A DNA stretch of 8,434 bases from Actinomycetota bacterium (GTDB taxonomy: Bacteria > Actinomycetota > Geothermincolia > Fen-727 > Anoxymicrobiaceae): positions 1 to 8,434 of the forward strand of contig JAENXM010000068.1 in NCBI GenBank assembly GCA_016649525.1, read 5' to 3'. The position numbers were made by a program, and so were the translations under genes. This document shows positions 6,336 through 8,434 of this stretch, piece after piece. Under the pieces are notes generated by a model. It saw only the letters and a program-made list of their open reading frames with translations, was not told where the DNA came from and ran no database searches. The first letter of the stretch is position 1. The number at the start of each line of letters is the position of its first letter.

Positions 6336-6752
6336 ATGGAGCAGAAGAAAATACGTGTGCTTCTTTTCAAGCCCGGGATTGATGGCCACTGGCGTGGGAT
6401 TGTGACTATCGCAGGGGCGCTCACGGAGGCCGGAATGGAGGTTATCTTCGCAGGTTTCAAGTCAGTTGAGGTGATAGTGGATTCCGCTATCGACGAGGAT
6501 GTCGATGTGATCGGGTATAGTGTCCACTCGGGTGCCCAGCACGCATGGACCTGCAAGCTCAAACAGGTACTCGAAGAAAAGGGAGTACGAGACAGTTTTT
6601 TAATCATCGTCGGCGGCGCTATTCCGCTCGTTGATCATGAGACCCTCAAGAAGGAAGGGGCGGACGGTGTATTCAGCCCCGGCACCAATACCGCGGACGT
6701 GGTGAGTTTCATAAGGGAGAATCTGCCAAAGAGTCCCATCATTGCCGATTAG
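6336..6752 (+). CDS. B12-binding small subunit of acyl-CoA mutase
   Basis: This 138-residue protein is a free-standing cobalamin-binding domain that would bind adenosylcobalamin base-off with a protein His as lower ligand. The DxHxxG motif is intact as D16-G-H18-W-R-G21. The distal GGAIP block sits in the expected place after LIIVGG, and the FSPGT loop near the C-terminus matches the family. The middle SxL motif is altered: after GY it reads S62-V63-H64, with His in place of Leu, followed by SGAQHAW. ATG at 6336 has GAGGGG eight bases upstream. It follows the large subunit by 57 bases and surely partners it, as in split isobutyryl-CoA and 2-hydroxyisobutyryl-CoA mutases. No MeaB/ArgK-type GTPase chaperone gene is seen nearby. 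The role is secure; the substrate is set by the partner. Confidence 0.92.
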   Translation: MEQKKIRVLLFKPGIDGHWRGIVTIAGALTEAGMEVIFAGFKSVEVIVDSAIDEDVDVIGYSVHSGAQHAWTCKLKQVLEEKGVRDSFLIIVGGAIPLVDHETLKKEGADGVFSPGTNTADVVSFIRENLPKSPIIAD

Positions 6753-6776
6753 CCTGAGCATCACGGGGGTTATGAG

Positions 6777-8434
<1,658 letters not shown>

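Noticed and set aside
4608..6752. Annotation as methylmalonyl-CoA mutase of the propionate pathway
   Set aside because: The Tyr89 and Arg207 equivalents that bind the substrate carboxylate region are not present, and no epimerase or carboxylase genes are seen.
4608..6752. 2-hydroxyisobutyryl-CoA mutase of an acetone or tert-alkyl pathway
   Set aside because: SDR and thiolase would fit such a route, but the Asp that holds the hydroxyl group in that enzyme is Ala108 here, and the Ile and Gln specificity residues are Phe81 and a non-Gln segment.

Overview
The window looks like a catabolic acyl-CoA gene cluster from a bacterium of fairly high G+C. Nearly every gene has a clear Shine-Dalgarno sequence, one gene starts with GTG, and AGG (Arg) and ATA (Ile) codons are frequent. 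An ATP-grasp CoA ligase of the ADP-forming type, a free-standing B12 mutase and a beta-oxidation set together suggest an anaerobic or energy-limited lifestyle, as in Desulfobacterota, Chloroflexota, deep-branching Actinobacteriota or syntrophs. The phylum cannot be fixed from this sequence alone.

Layout. At the left edge (positions 1-365, minus strand) is the 5' part of an ADP-forming acyl-CoA synthetase ATP-grasp subunit, running out of the window. A divergent intergenic region of nearly 500 bases follows. It holds a possible 33-residue minus-strand ORF, weak promoter candidates, a terminator-like hairpin with no plus-strand gene before it, and a GC-rich hairpin just ahead of the next ribosome binding site. 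All remaining genes are on the plus strand: a PaaI-type hotdog thioesterase, then after about 160 bases a tight run of short-chain dehydrogenase (SDR), thiolase, acyl-CoA dehydrogenase, B12 acyl-CoA mutase large subunit, B12-binding small subunit, and an acetoacetyl-CoA synthetase open at the right edge. Gaps within that run are 22-57 bases, consistent with one operon.

How the genes could work together (inference). A CoA ligase activates an organic acid, the two-subunit mutase rearranges its carbon skeleton, the acyl-CoA dehydrogenase introduces a double bond, the SDR oxidises the 3-hydroxyacyl-CoA, and the thiolase cleaves the 3-ketoacyl-CoA. The acetoacetyl-CoA synthetase feeds acetoacetate into the same thiolase step, and the thioesterase can release CoA from stalled intermediates. 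No enoyl-CoA hydratase or mutase chaperone GTPase is visible in the window.

The most unusual item is the mutase. It belongs to the methylmalonyl-CoA mutase family but has Phe where that enzyme has its substrate Tyr, lacks the substrate Arg (or Gln) segment, has Asn in place of the conserved active-site His, and has a changed DLPT block. Its B12 subunit has His in place of Leu in the SxL motif. It is probably not a methylmalonyl-CoA mutase, and its substrate is open.
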